A stretch of DNA of 64,000 nucleotides, taken from DASVNK01 sp964478815. GTDB lineage: Bacteria; Verrucomicrobiota; Verrucomicrobiia; Limisphaerales; SXQI01. The DNA lies in assembly GCA_964478815.1 (NCBI GenBank), contig CAYZKY010000003.1:1-64000 (forward strand), read 5' to 3'. Under the pieces are notes generated by a model. The model made no database searches, had not been told where the DNA came from, and saw only the letters and a program-made list of their open reading frames with translations. A program made the position numbers and the translations under genes. This document shows positions 45,767 to 55,003 of the stretch, in pieces. The stretch's first letter is position 1, and each line of letters begins with the position of its first letter.

Positions 45767-47278
45767 CTACTCGCGCTGAAAAGTTTCCGCCAAGGCGATG
45801 GCTTTCAGCATCGCCTTTGCTTTATTAACGGTCTCCTGAAATTCGGCCTCCGGCACCGAGTCGTTGACCCATCCCCCACCCGCTTGGATGTAGGCTTTCC
45901 CATCCTTCATCAGGGCCGTGCGGATGGTGATGCAGCAATCAAGATTGCCGGAGAAGGAGAAGTAGCCGACGCAGCCGCCATAGGGCCCGCGGCTGGTTTG
46001 CTCCAGTTCCGCGATGATCTGCATCGCGCGAATCTTCGGCGCGCCGCTCAGCGTTCCGGCGGGGAAGGTGGCGCGCATCAGATCGTACGGCGTGCGATCT
46101 TCCCGGAGGCGTCCCTCGACTTGCGAGACGATATGCATCACATGGCTGTATCGCTCCACGATCATCAAGTCCTTCACCTGCACCGAGCCGTATTCGCAGA
46201 CCCGGCCAAGATCGTTGCGCGCGAGGTCGACCAGCATGACGTGTTCAGCCCGCTCCTTCGGATCCGCCAGGAGATCCTCCTGCTGAGCGATATCCTCTTC
46301 GGGCGTCTTGCCGCGCGCGCGCGTGCCCGCGATGGGGCGAATCTCGACCTTTCGATCCTCGCACCGAACATGGATTTCCGGCGAGGCGCCGACGAGGGAG
46401 AAGCCTTCCAGCTCGAGCAGGAACATGTAGGGGGACGGATTGATCGAACGCGCCGCGCGGTAGACATCAAGCGCCGACGCCTTCACCTCGGTCGAAAACC
46501 GCTGGGACCCGACCACCTGGATTATGTCTCCGGCGGTGATGTACTCCTTCGCTTTCAGGACGTTGGCCAGGAACTTTTCCTTGGGAACGTTCGAGACGAA
46601 CGGCACCGCCGGGACTTCGTGAGGCACCGTCGCCGGAATCTGGCTCACCGGCTGTTCGAGGAGCGAGACGAGCCGTTCGATCTCTCCCACCGCATTCTCG
46701 TAGGCTTCCGCCGGAGCCACCCCTGCCTCGATGATGGCGTTCACCAGAATGGTGAGGGTCTGGTTGACGCGGTCGAAGATGAGCAGTTCGTCGGCGATTA
46801 AGAAATACATGGCCGGCGTGCCCAGTTCGTCGTGAACCGGCCGCGGCACCACCGGCTCGACATCATGCACGAACTCGTAGCCGATAAAGCCGACCGCTCC
46901 GCCGGTGAAACGCGGCAGACCGGGCACCGCCACCGGTTGGTATCGCCGCAAAATTTTCTCGAGGACCGCCAGACCATCCCGCGGGCCGTCTCCGCTGCGG
47001 GCGATCTCCACCTGCTCGACGCGGCGGCCGTTCTCGAAATATTCGACGCTCGATCCATTCTGCCGGATGACCGCCCGCGGATTGCATCCGACAAAGGAGT
47101 ACCGGCTGACGTGCTCGCCTCCCTCGACCGACTCGAAGAGAAACGCCTCTCCCTGGCCGCGAATCTTGCGAAACGCCGAAACGGGAGTTTCCTGGTCGGC
47201 GAGCAGCTTGCGGGTCACCGGCACCAGGTTCCCTTGCCTGGCCAGCTCTAAAAATTCTTCCAAACCGGGCGAGTACAT
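45767..47278 (-). CDS. trpE: anthranilate synthase component I
   Basis: 503 aa, standard length. It converts chorismate to anthranilate with ammonia from the TrpG subunit (not in the window). Conserved blocks include the N-terminal tryptophan-binding region (FLFESVEGGEHVSRYSFVG), NPSPYMFLLE, ASPEIHV, RPIAGTRARG, VDLARNDLGRV and TFPAGTLSGAPK. The gene lies 9 bp after the membrane-protein gene and forms an operon with hisI. No Shine-Dalgarno is obvious before the ATG. TrpE is preferred over PabB because of the N-terminal block and the overall fit. Confidence 0.95.
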   Translation of the reverse strand: MYSPGLEEFLELARQGNLVPVTRKLLADQETPVSAFRKIRGQGEAFLFESVEGGEHVSRYSFVGCNPRAVIRQNGSSVEYFENGRRVEQVEIARSGDGPRDGLAVLEKILRRYQPVAVPGLPRFTGGAVGFIGYEFVHDVEPVVPRPVHDELGTPAMYFLIADELLIFDRVNQTLTILVNAIIEAGVAPAEAYENAVGEIERLVSLLEQPVSQIPATVPHEVPAVPFVSNVPKEKFLANVLKAKEYITAGDIIQVVGSQRFSTEVKASALDVYRAARSINPSPYMFLLELEGFSLVGASPEIHVRCEDRKVEIRPIAGTRARGKTPEEDIAQQEDLLADPKERAEHVMLVDLARNDLGRVCEYGSVQVKDLMIVERYSHVMHIVSQVEGRLREDRTPYDLMRATFPAGTLSGAPKIRAMQIIAELEQTSRGPYGGCVGYFSFSGNLDCCITIRTALMKDGKAYIQAGGGWVNDSVPEAEFQETVNKAKAMLKAIALAETFQRE

Positions 47279-47287
47279 AATCGATAT

Positions 47288-47812
47288 TCAAGGGCGGACC
47301 TTCAGCCGCCAGACCGAGAGCGTCGTGTAAAACAGGACGGCCGTGGCGTAGGTAATCAGCCCCGCGCCAATGCCGAGCGGCACGACATGCCGATGGCTGA
47401 ACGCCAGCAGCGCCACGCCCACCGCCACGTATAACATCGCCTGCCCGGCCAGACAAAAAAAGAACAGCGCCGTCGGGGTCTCCAACAGCCGCGCGCGCAT
47501 CCAATCGCGATAGTCCAATTCACCCATCGAGCGCATCAGCCAGGCCGACTGGAGATTCCGCGCTCCGACCAACACGCTCGTCGTCGCGATGACGATCGCC
47601 GGCAACGGCCAGGCGGCCACGGCTACGCAGAGCACCGCGTTCAGAACGAGCCCCGCCCGCCAGCCGAGTTTGCGCGCGATCGGATTGGCCTCCAGCAACA
47701 GATTCGGCGTGGCCACCCAGGTGCTCAGAAAATCGATGCCGCGCCCGAAAACGAGGCTGGCCAGGAGCCACCAGTACACCTCGCTCCCCCACGGCACGAA
47801 TTCTTCGCCCAT
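47288..47812 (-). CDS. unknown integral membrane protein between hisI and trpE
   Basis: 174 aa with about four or five hydrophobic segments (e.g. LVLNAVLCVAVAAWPLPAIV, ALFFFCLAGQAMLYVAVGVA, IGAGLITYATAVLFYTTL). A conserved-looking FGRGIDFLSTWVATPN precedes LEANPIARKLGW; this asparagine/proline pattern occurs in a family of small bacterial membrane proteins of unknown function. The ATG overlaps the hisI stop by one base (TAATG), so translation is coupled. I do not assign a function. Confidence 0.75.
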   Translation of the reverse strand: MGEEFVPWGSEVYWWLLASLVFGRGIDFLSTWVATPNLLLEANPIARKLGWRAGLVLNAVLCVAVAAWPLPAIVIATTSVLVGARNLQSAWLMRSMGELDYRDWMRARLLETPTALFFFCLAGQAMLYVAVGVALLAFSHRHVVPLGIGAGLITYATAVLFYTTLSVWRLKVRP

Positions 47813-48207
47813 TATGTCTTGCCGTACAAATCGTTCGGATCGGCCAGCCGCGGTTCGGTCACCCTGGTCGCGGAGCCGCCCTCGGTGACGGAGCGGAAGA
47901 AGCAGCTCTTGTAACCCTCATGGCACGCCGCGCCGGTCTGTTCCACCTGGATTAAAACCGTGTCCCCGTCGCAATCGAACGACACGTTCTTCACGGCTTG
48001 AACATTCCCGCTCGTTTCTCCTTTGATCCAGTATTTCTGGCGCGAGCGGCTCCAAAAGACCGTTTTTCCCTCCTCGACCGTGCGCCGCACGGCCTCCCGG
48101 TTCATCCAGGCCATCATCAGCACCCGGCCGGTCGACTGCTCCTGGATAATGGCGGGAATCAGCCCATCGCCATTGAACTTTAATTGCTCCAAGAAATTCA
48201 CCCGCAC
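47812..48207 (-). CDS. hisI: phosphoribosyl-AMP cyclohydrolase
   Basis: 131 aa. It opens the purine ring of PR-AMP in histidine synthesis. The Mg-binding Asp cluster (FDCDGD) and the zinc-binding Cys residues (FDCDGD and ACHEGYKSCFF) are present, as is VLMMAWMNREA at the start. There is no fused HisE domain. The start is a GTG (48207); a second GTG two codons later is possible. It is the first gene of a small hisI - membrane protein - trpE unit. Confidence 0.95.
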   Translation of the reverse strand: MRVNFLEQLKFNGDGLIPAIIQEQSTGRVLMMAWMNREAVRRTVEEGKTVFWSRSRQKYWIKGETSGNVQAVKNVSFDCDGDTVLIQVEQTGAACHEGYKSCFFRSVTEGGSATRVTEPRLADPNDLYGKT

Positions 48208-48312
48208 ACAATGGCGAAGCTTGCCAAAAGCGCAAATGATTCTGAATTCGACGTCCCGAGCCGGCCAGGCGGCCCTCCCCCGCCGAAGCAGGAGAGGGTC
48301 ATCCGCCGGAAA

Positions 48313-51300
48313 TCACAGCTCGACGATCCGGTAGAACCGGCGGGCCTGGTTGATCGTGTCCGTCGCGGTCGAACTCGCGCCGGTGGCGTTGACCGTCGTC
48401 AGAGCCGTCCATGCCGCATCGGCCAGCTCCGCCTTATATTCGATCCGATAGCTGGTGGCGGCTTCCGAGACCCACGTCATCGTCAATGTCCCATTCGCCG
48501 CCGCCACCGCCGAGAAACGCAGTCCGGCCGCCGGCGTGCCGCCATTGGCGGTGCCGGGCGTGGGGACGGCCAGCGTCTGGATCTCCGCGCCGCCGTTCGG
48601 CACCCGGCCCATGCTTTCATCTCCGTCCTGTTCTCCGAATGTTACGCTGTCGACCAGCGTGCCATTCGGCGCGAAAAGTCCGATCGTATCGCCCTCCGCG
48701 CTCAAACGGAACGAGGCGTGCAAGTCGCCGTTGTCGGCAGATTCGCTGTCGGCCCAGACGAGCAGATACCCGCCGGCCGGAATGGTCACCCCGTTGGGGA
48801 TGACGAATTGCCCCGGGCGTTCCAGATCGTCGGTCAGGCTGTAGCCGCTCAAGTCCACGGCGCCGGCACCGGCGTTGTACAGTTCGAACCAATCGTCGTA
48901 ATCTCCATCGTCCGGATCGGGAATCGTGCTGACGTTCGACGCCATCCATTCGTTGATGAACACGGAAACCGGACCCGGCGACGCGTTATTGGCCGCCCCC
49001 GGCGTCGCGGTGAAGAAAAGCTGGCGGAGAACCGCCTGCCCATCCGGGTACGCTCCATAGGCGCGCGCCGCCGGCAACGCTTCGTAGCTGATGTAGTCGA
49101 ACACGACCGGCTGGCCGTTTTGGAGGCCAGCCAATCCCACGCTCCCCGTGCCGGCCGGCAAGCGGAAATTCGCATGCCATTGCGCGGGGGTGCTTTCCCC
49201 CGGCTCATTGTCCAGCCACACGACCACGAATTGCCCTGGGGCGATCGACGCCCCGGCCGGGAACGCCCATTTCGTCGGCTGGGCATAATCGTCGGTCAGG
49301 TACATCCCTGTCAGGCTCACCGCCGTCGCTCCCGAGTTATAGAGCTCCACCCACGGATCGCGATCGCCCGCCGCATCCGCCGGGCCGTTCAGGTTGCTGG
49401 CCACCAACTCATTCACCCACAGTCTCGGAAATGGCGTGAAGCTCGCGCGCACGGAGTTCGCGGCGCCCGGCGTCGCATTCCCAACGTGCATCGCCCAATT
49501 CCCAACGCGGGTCGTGTCCTGCGCCGGATCCACGACTTGCAGGGAGACCGGTGCTCCCAATGGGCCGCTCGGCCACGGAGCCACGCTGTCGTACCGCACC
49601 GCGGCGAGGACGGTTTGTCCATCGGCCGAGATGAGGCTCAGCGTCTCGCCTTCGTCATCCAGCGTGCTGCCGCTAAAGCTGCCGGCGATCGGGATGGTGT
49701 AGCCATAGGCTTCTCCAAAAGCCACTGGATCTCCCACGACCACGAGGAAACCTCCCGGCACGATCACCGTGCCCGGATCGAACACGAAATCCAGCCCGTT
49801 GATCCGATTTCCCGACAAATCAAAAGCGGTGGTGCGCGACGTATTGTGTAATTCCACAAATTCCGCTCCCGGATTCGATGGATTGTACGCGATTTCGTTG
49901 AACACCACTCGCCCGGAGAACGCGTCGGGGTTGCCCGTATAGTTGACCGAGATGGTGTCCGTGGCTTGGCCCACCGCCTGGCCCGTTTGATCGAAACCTT
50001 CCACCCGGAGGAGATTCTGCCCCGGTCGCAGCGCCACGCGAATTTCCCAGGCGGTAATGTCCTTCCATGTGATGGGATACTCCACCCCGTTCACCTGGAT
50101 CGTCTTCACCTGGACGGGCGCATTGCCGGAGAGAACCAGCGTATTGCGGTTCGTTCCGAAGTTGTTGCCATTATTGATCGTGATGGCGAATCCGGAACCC
50201 ACGCTCGCGACCTGGGAGAGGATGTACTGGCGCCGATCCGCGATCCAATCCTTGACCGTATCCGCCGGAGACACCGGCACCCCATTCGCCAGCAAGGCCT
50301 GATGCCGGGCATCGATGATCGGATTGACCCGTGAAGGCACGAACGGCCCGTGGGCGATCTCGTACAAAGCTCTCAGGTACGAGCGCCGGAACTCGATGGT
50401 GGCGTTGAACATCCGCTGCGTCACCTTGTCGATCGTGCCGTCGAAATGGGCCACGTCGAACAGGTCGGCGGTAGTGCCATCGCCCAGCCCGAAGGAAAAC
50501 GCATTGTCCCAATGCATCAACGTCCATTTGCCCCCGGTCGGCTTGTAGGCGTACATGTTCTTTCCACGCCGGTAGCCGAAAGCATCCCAATCGCCCGAGG
50601 CGTGGCGCAGCGCCATGACCGCCATCCATTGGTCGACGTCGATCAACTCCTTCAGCCGGGCCGTGAATTGTTCCTGGTTCGGTGTGTTCGCGGCCTCCAC
50701 GAGGCGCAGCAGTTCCGAATAATCGTGATGGCTGTCGTTGACCGCCCGCTTGCGGAACCACCACCGGTACCGCTCCTGTTTCAGTTCCGGCAATCCCGTC
50801 GCCAGATTCGTCGTCGTCAAGGCGATCAACTCCGCGTCCAGATTGCCGAACCCGAACGTGTCGTTGTACTCGAACCAGTCTTCGATCTTGTGCAGGACGC
50901 CCTCGGCGGCGTTCGGATACCATTGCTCGATGAAATCGCTGCTCGGTTGTTGTGCATCCTCGAACACCAGCCCCGCGTTCCGGTCAACCCCGTTCAGACT
51001 GAGATAGTGGTACCGCCGGTAGTTCGCCGGCTGCCCCATCTGATCGGCCATCCAGAAGAAGACCTGTTCCCGCACGCCTGTCGAATCGCTGGCAATGTTC
51101 GAGGGCAGATTCAACACGAAATCCGTCTGGCCCAGAAAAAGATCGTCCTCCGGCGCGATCAAGAGGTAGTTGCAAAAATTCCCCAGCGGCCCGTTATACC
51201 CGCCCCAGTGGAATGGGCTGCCGCTGTACAGCGCCCCCGCGTTGTAAATCACCCGCTCGTCGTCATAAACGAACGTCGCGTCGAGCGGCTTGTTGCTCGC

Positions 51301-54300
51301 CTGCTCGCGACGGGTCCAGCGGTCGAGCGTCCGATGGCTGACCCAGATGCGGTACATGCCCAACGTGCTGTTCGCCGGGCGCGTCTCGCCGACCCGCACC
51401 AACGCTTCCTGCACGGGCGCCGCCGCGGGGAATCGTGCGCTCGCTCCCACCGAATCGGCCGCTTCCACGTAAAACGCCACCATCGTTCCATTCGTTTGCT
51501 CGGGAATTGACGCGCTGTAATAGCCCGCCCCGCTATAGACCATCGGCAGGACGCTGTAATTCGTGCTGGGATCGATGCGATACCGCACCGAAACCAGCGC
51601 CAGCCCATCCGGATCGTCGACCTGCGCCGACACGCGAATCGTCTCGCCCGGCGGCGGCAGCACCGGGCTGTGCGTGACATGCGCGATCGCCGGACCGGCA
51701 TTGGCCACCCGGCGGCTGTTCGCGGCTCCCGGCGTGCCGAGGTTGGACGGCAAGGCCATCCGCCCCGCCGCTTCCAAATAATTGCCGTGGATGCGCACCA
51801 GGATTTCCGGCGTGCCCCGCAGCCATTTCACGTCGGCCCGGATGGTGGCGATCATCCCGTTCGTCACGCCTTGCGTCAGCCGGCCTCGAATCCGGTTGGC
51901 CGAGGTATCCCCCCGCGCCGCGGCCCGAATGTGCAGCGAGTTCGGAGTGCCGTTTCCTTCGGTCTGGTTCAGCACCGAGTCATCGTGCGTCCCGCCGGAC
52001 AGCCAGTCGCGCAAGCCTTGCGTGAAGCCCGCGTTCGAAACGAGATTGGTCGTGTTGCCGTCGAGAACCACCTGCACGTTGTCCAGCAGGGCCTCCCCTT
52101 TATCCATGAGCAGGACATGGACATTGCGGCTGGGATTGACCGCCGTAAAGTTTGTCATGCCGTGGTCCAAAATGCCCCGGCGTTCGATCGTGGTCCAAGT
52201 GCCCTTGGCCGTCTCATCGCTGTCCGCCCAATTCGAGGCGAAGGCCGGATCCGCATCCGGATCGACCAGTTCCAGGCTGCTCCCGCCGCCATCGGCCCAT
52301 TCGCCCCAGCGTCCCCCCGTGCCGTAGGCCACTTCATTGACCACCACGTAATCGGTGACGGCCGGGGTCGATCCGGCCGACGGAGTGATCTGCGGCATGC
52401 TCAGCGTGATCCGTTCCCCATCGTTCGCCAACTGGCCGTTGAAATTCCCGAAGCTGTTCGCCGCCGTCAATTGGGGGTGGCTCGCCCGCAGTTTGGCGAG
52501 ATCCTTCGCCACCACCGCGAACCCGCCCGCCGGGAGCACGGTGGGAGACGCGAAGGTATGCGAAATGCCATCCCCGAGCCGCCAGCCCCCGATATCCACG
52601 GCCTGCCCGCTGCGATTGAACAACTCGACATACTCCAGATCCCCATCGCCCGAGACCGGATTGTACATGATCTCGTTGATGACCACCGGCGAGAGCCGCC
52701 GCTCGCGATTGGCCACCCCCGGCGTGGGAGCCGCCAGCAGCCGAATCTCCGGGCTTCCATCCGGAAACCGCCCGCTCGCAACGCCCGCCGCCTGCGCCGC
52801 AAAACGCAGCGCGGTGATGACATGGGTCTTGATGGGATTCCGCACGATGATCCGCTCGCCCCCGGAACTCAACGCGAACCCAAGTTGCGTTTCGGTAAAA
52901 CTGACGTAACCCAGCGCCGGAACCACCGTTCCCGCCGGCACCTGGTACTTGTCCGAATTGGGTGTATCGCTGATCCAGACACCCGACAAATCCACCGGTT
53001 GGGCGCCATAGTTAAACAACTCGATGAAATCGACCGCCGGAAGGTCGGAATTCGCCAAAAACTCGTTGATTACAATCCCTTCGTATCCCGTCGGGGCCGC
53101 CGGCTCCGCCCGGCCCGGCGATCCTCCGATAAACGAACTCACGGACCAGGCGCGAGGATCCTTCTCACCGTAGGTCGGCCTGGAGAGAATCATCGAATGC
53201 CCGGCTTCGTCCGCCGCCACCGGCCAGCCTCCCCCGGTGTCGTAATTCACCTCGAACAAATGCGCTCCGTGCGCATTCTCGAGACGCACCGTGCCCTGTC
53301 CATTCGGCAGCGATTCGGCATACCCCCCATACACCCGCGGCACTCCGTAAACGATCTGGATATCCGACGGAACCGGCGCCACCACCAGGAACCCGTGCGG
53401 CGGAATGAACACGCCATCGGGCAGTGTGTAGTTGATATCGCCCCGCAGCCGGTACCCGCCGATGGTTTCCGTGAACGGATTGCTGTTATGCAGCTCGATA
53501 TACTCCAGATTCCGCGCATCCGTCCGCACGGCCGGCGCAAACATGATCTCGGAAATCACCAACCCGGACCGCCGGGTCGAGGGCCCCAGGCGTTCCCGGC
53601 CGCCATAGACCGTCGCGGTGGGCAGGCTCACCACCTGGTAGGAAAACTCCGCCCGGCTGTCGGGATCGATCTCATTCGGCTGATCCGCCCGGTCCCGAAT
53701 GTTGCTCACCACCACCGCATACGATCCGCCGAGGGTCTGAGGCGAGGTCTGGAGCAGCACGATCTGTCCCGACGGGTCTAATGTCGCTCCCAACACGGTG
53801 ATGCCGTCGAAAACCTGGTAATTGCTCAACCGGGTGGCGCTGACCGGATCGACCGGCTTCGAGAATGTGATCGCCACCGCATCGGCCCGGCCCGGGTTTT
53901 GGGCGGAGAGGATCAACGGCGCCACCAAGTCCCGATCGACCGTGAGAACCGCCTCCGTGCTCTGCGCCTGGCCGAACTGATTCACCAACACCACGCGATA
54001 CCGGCTCCCGCTGTCCGCGATGCGCGTCGCCGGCAGGAACAAGGTTTGGTTGGTTTCGCCAAGCAGGTCCACGCCGTTGCGCTGCCACTGCGCCTTCACC
54101 CCGCTGCGATTCGCGAGCTGAACCGAGAACAAGGCCGGCTGCCCTTCCGTCACCCGCACATTGGCGGGCTGCCGCGTGATCTGCGGCGGGATCAGCTCCG
54201 CCAGGCTGCGCGAACCGGGGATCGGCTCCTCGATCGTTCCATCCGGAAGCTGCCACCGGACCGCCAGATGGTCGGAACCCGTCGTTTCGATCATCAGCGC

Positions 54301-54813
54301 CTCAATGTAGTACATCCGGTCTGCTTCCAGTTGAAGCGGCTGCGACTGTTGGGTGGCCAATTGATCCCAAAACCGGGGCGGCACCGAAAAATCGTTCCAC
54401 GCGATCTCGCGCTTGTTCGCCGGATCCTCGTCGGTGCTGAGCCAGAGCTGCGAAGCGAAGTTCGCCGCGATCCAAAACGTATAATCCCCCGTCGTTGGCG
54501 GGATCAGATACCCGCGCACCCGCTGCCCATAAAAATCGGCGTAGTTGGCCGGCGTCTCGAAATCCTCCAGCAGCTCCACCGTCGCGGGCGAATCCGGGAA
54601 CGAGGGATGATTCAACAATCCGTCGATGCCGTTAAACGCGAACACGTTGGTGTACACCTCGCGGATAAACCCGTTCTGGGCATGCGCGGAGGGGGCCAGC
54701 AACAGGAACACGGCACAAAGGCTCGCTACGATAAAGGCTTTACGACTCAGGGTATTCACAGCTAGGTGCGGGCGAGTCTGAGGAGCGGTCACCGCTTTGT
54801 CAAACTCCGACAT
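48313..54813 (-). CDS. exported PA14 / lamin-tail / CotH protein, 2166 aa
   Basis: A signal peptide lies at about 25-45 (IVASLCAVFLLLAPSAHAQ) after a long basic n-region; an internal GTG at 54759 would give a shorter leader. Modules in order: PA14 (about 50-205, GDYTFWIAANFASQLWLSTD); Ig-like (about 210-290); a Big/SbsA-like domain; lamin-tail domains at about 418, 577 and 707 (VINEIMYNP); a carbohydrate-binding-like segment (about 820-1000); a CotH domain (about 1184-1534, with LMHWDNAFSFG near 1437); three further lamin-tail domains (about 1632, 1794, 1950); and a C-terminal module ending RRFYRIVEL. CotH is the only likely catalytic part. It is the second CotH giant in the window; a surface or secreted role is inferred. 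Confidence 0.85.
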   Translation of the reverse strand: MSEFDKAVTAPQTRPHLAVNTLSRKAFIVASLCAVFLLLAPSAHAQNGFIREVYTNVFAFNGIDGLLNHPSFPDSPATVELLEDFETPANYADFYGQRVRGYLIPPTTGDYTFWIAANFASQLWLSTDEDPANKREIAWNDFSVPPRFWDQLATQQSQPLQLEADRMYYIEALMIETTGSDHLAVRWQLPDGTIEEPIPGSRSLAELIPPQITRQPANVRVTEGQPALFSVQLANRSGVKAQWQRNGVDLLGETNQTLFLPATRIADSGSRYRVVLVNQFGQAQSTEAVLTVDRDLVAPLILSAQNPGRADAVAITFSKPVDPVSATRLSNYQVFDGITVLGATLDPSGQIVLLQTSPQTLGGSYAVVVSNIRDRADQPNEIDPDSRAEFSYQVVSLPTATVYGGRERLGPSTRRSGLVISEIMFAPAVRTDARNLEYIELHNSNPFTETIGGYRLRGDINYTLPDGVFIPPHGFLVVAPVPSDIQIVYGVPRVYGGYAESLPNGQGTVRLENAHGAHLFEVNYDTGGGWPVAADEAGHSMILSRPTYGEKDPRAWSVSSFIGGSPGRAEPAAPTGYEGIVINEFLANSDLPAVDFIELFNYGAQPVDLSGVWISDTPNSDKYQVPAGTVVPALGYVSFTETQLGFALSSGGERIIVRNPIKTHVITALRFAAQAAGVASGRFPDGSPEIRLLAAPTPGVANRERRLSPVVINEIMYNPVSGDGDLEYVELFNRSGQAVDIGGWRLGDGISHTFASPTVLPAGGFAVVAKDLAKLRASHPQLTAANSFGNFNGQLANDGERITLSMPQITPSAGSTPAVTDYVVVNEVAYGTGGRWGEWADGGGSSLELVDPDADPAFASNWADSDETAKGTWTTIERRGILDHGMTNFTAVNPSRNVHVLLMDKGEALLDNVQVVLDGNTTNLVSNAGFTQGLRDWLSGGTHDDSVLNQTEGNGTPNSLHIRAAARGDTSANRIRGRLTQGVTNGMIATIRADVKWLRGTPEILVRIHGNYLEAAGRMALPSNLGTPGAANSRRVANAGPAIAHVTHSPVLPPPGETIRVSAQVDDPDGLALVSVRYRIDPSTNYSVLPMVYSGAGYYSASIPEQTNGTMVAFYVEAADSVGASARFPAAAPVQEALVRVGETRPANSTLGMYRIWVSHRTLDRWTRREQASNKPLDATFVYDDERVIYNAGALYSGSPFHWGGYNGPLGNFCNYLLIAPEDDLFLGQTDFVLNLPSNIASDSTGVREQVFFWMADQMGQPANYRRYHYLSLNGVDRNAGLVFEDAQQPSSDFIEQWYPNAAEGVLHKIEDWFEYNDTFGFGNLDAELIALTTTNLATGLPELKQERYRWWFRKRAVNDSHHDYSELLRLVEAANTPNQEQFTARLKELIDVDQWMAVMALRHASGDWDAFGYRRGKNMYAYKPTGGKWTLMHWDNAFSFGLGDGTTADLFDVAHFDGTIDKVTQRMFNATIEFRRSYLRALYEIAHGPFVPSRVNPIIDARHQALLANGVPVSPADTVKDWIADRRQYILSQVASVGSGFAITINNGNNFGTNRNTLVLSGNAPVQVKTIQVNGVEYPITWKDITAWEIRVALRPGQNLLRVEGFDQTGQAVGQATDTISVNYTGNPDAFSGRVVFNEIAYNPSNPGAEFVELHNTSRTTAFDLSGNRINGLDFVFDPGTVIVPGGFLVVVGDPVAFGEAYGYTIPIAGSFSGSTLDDEGETLSLISADGQTVLAAVRYDSVAPWPSGPLGAPVSLQVVDPAQDTTRVGNWAMHVGNATPGAANSVRASFTPFPRLWVNELVASNLNGPADAAGDRDPWVELYNSGATAVSLTGMYLTDDYAQPTKWAFPAGASIAPGQFVVVWLDNEPGESTPAQWHANFRLPAGTGSVGLAGLQNGQPVVFDYISYEALPAARAYGAYPDGQAVLRQLFFTATPGAANNASPGPVSVFINEWMASNVSTIPDPDDGDYDDWFELYNAGAGAVDLSGYSLTDDLERPGQFVIPNGVTIPAGGYLLVWADSESADNGDLHASFRLSAEGDTIGLFAPNGTLVDSVTFGEQDGDESMGRVPNGGAEIQTLAVPTPGTANGGTPAAGLRFSAVAAANGTLTMTWVSEAATSYRIEYKAELADAAWTALTTVNATGASSTATDTINQARRFYRIVEL

Positions 54814-55003
54814 CGAAATGTCACGTTAATTTCTCTTGCCACCCCGGCGGGCAACTCCTTCCGCGCTATCGGTTTGCGCCGAACCTGCCGATTAGGCAAC
54901 CTATGACGATGCAGAACACCAGTAGCGTACCGTGCCCCCCAAGCTTGTCGCAGCCTGGCGTGAACCCCGCCCGCCGGGCGCAGTCGTCCTGGAGCCGCCG
55001 CGC

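Noticed and set aside
51670..53781. 703-codon open frame on the plus strand
   Set aside because: Antisense to the 2166-aa CotH giant; Arg/His/Pro-rich with no motif.
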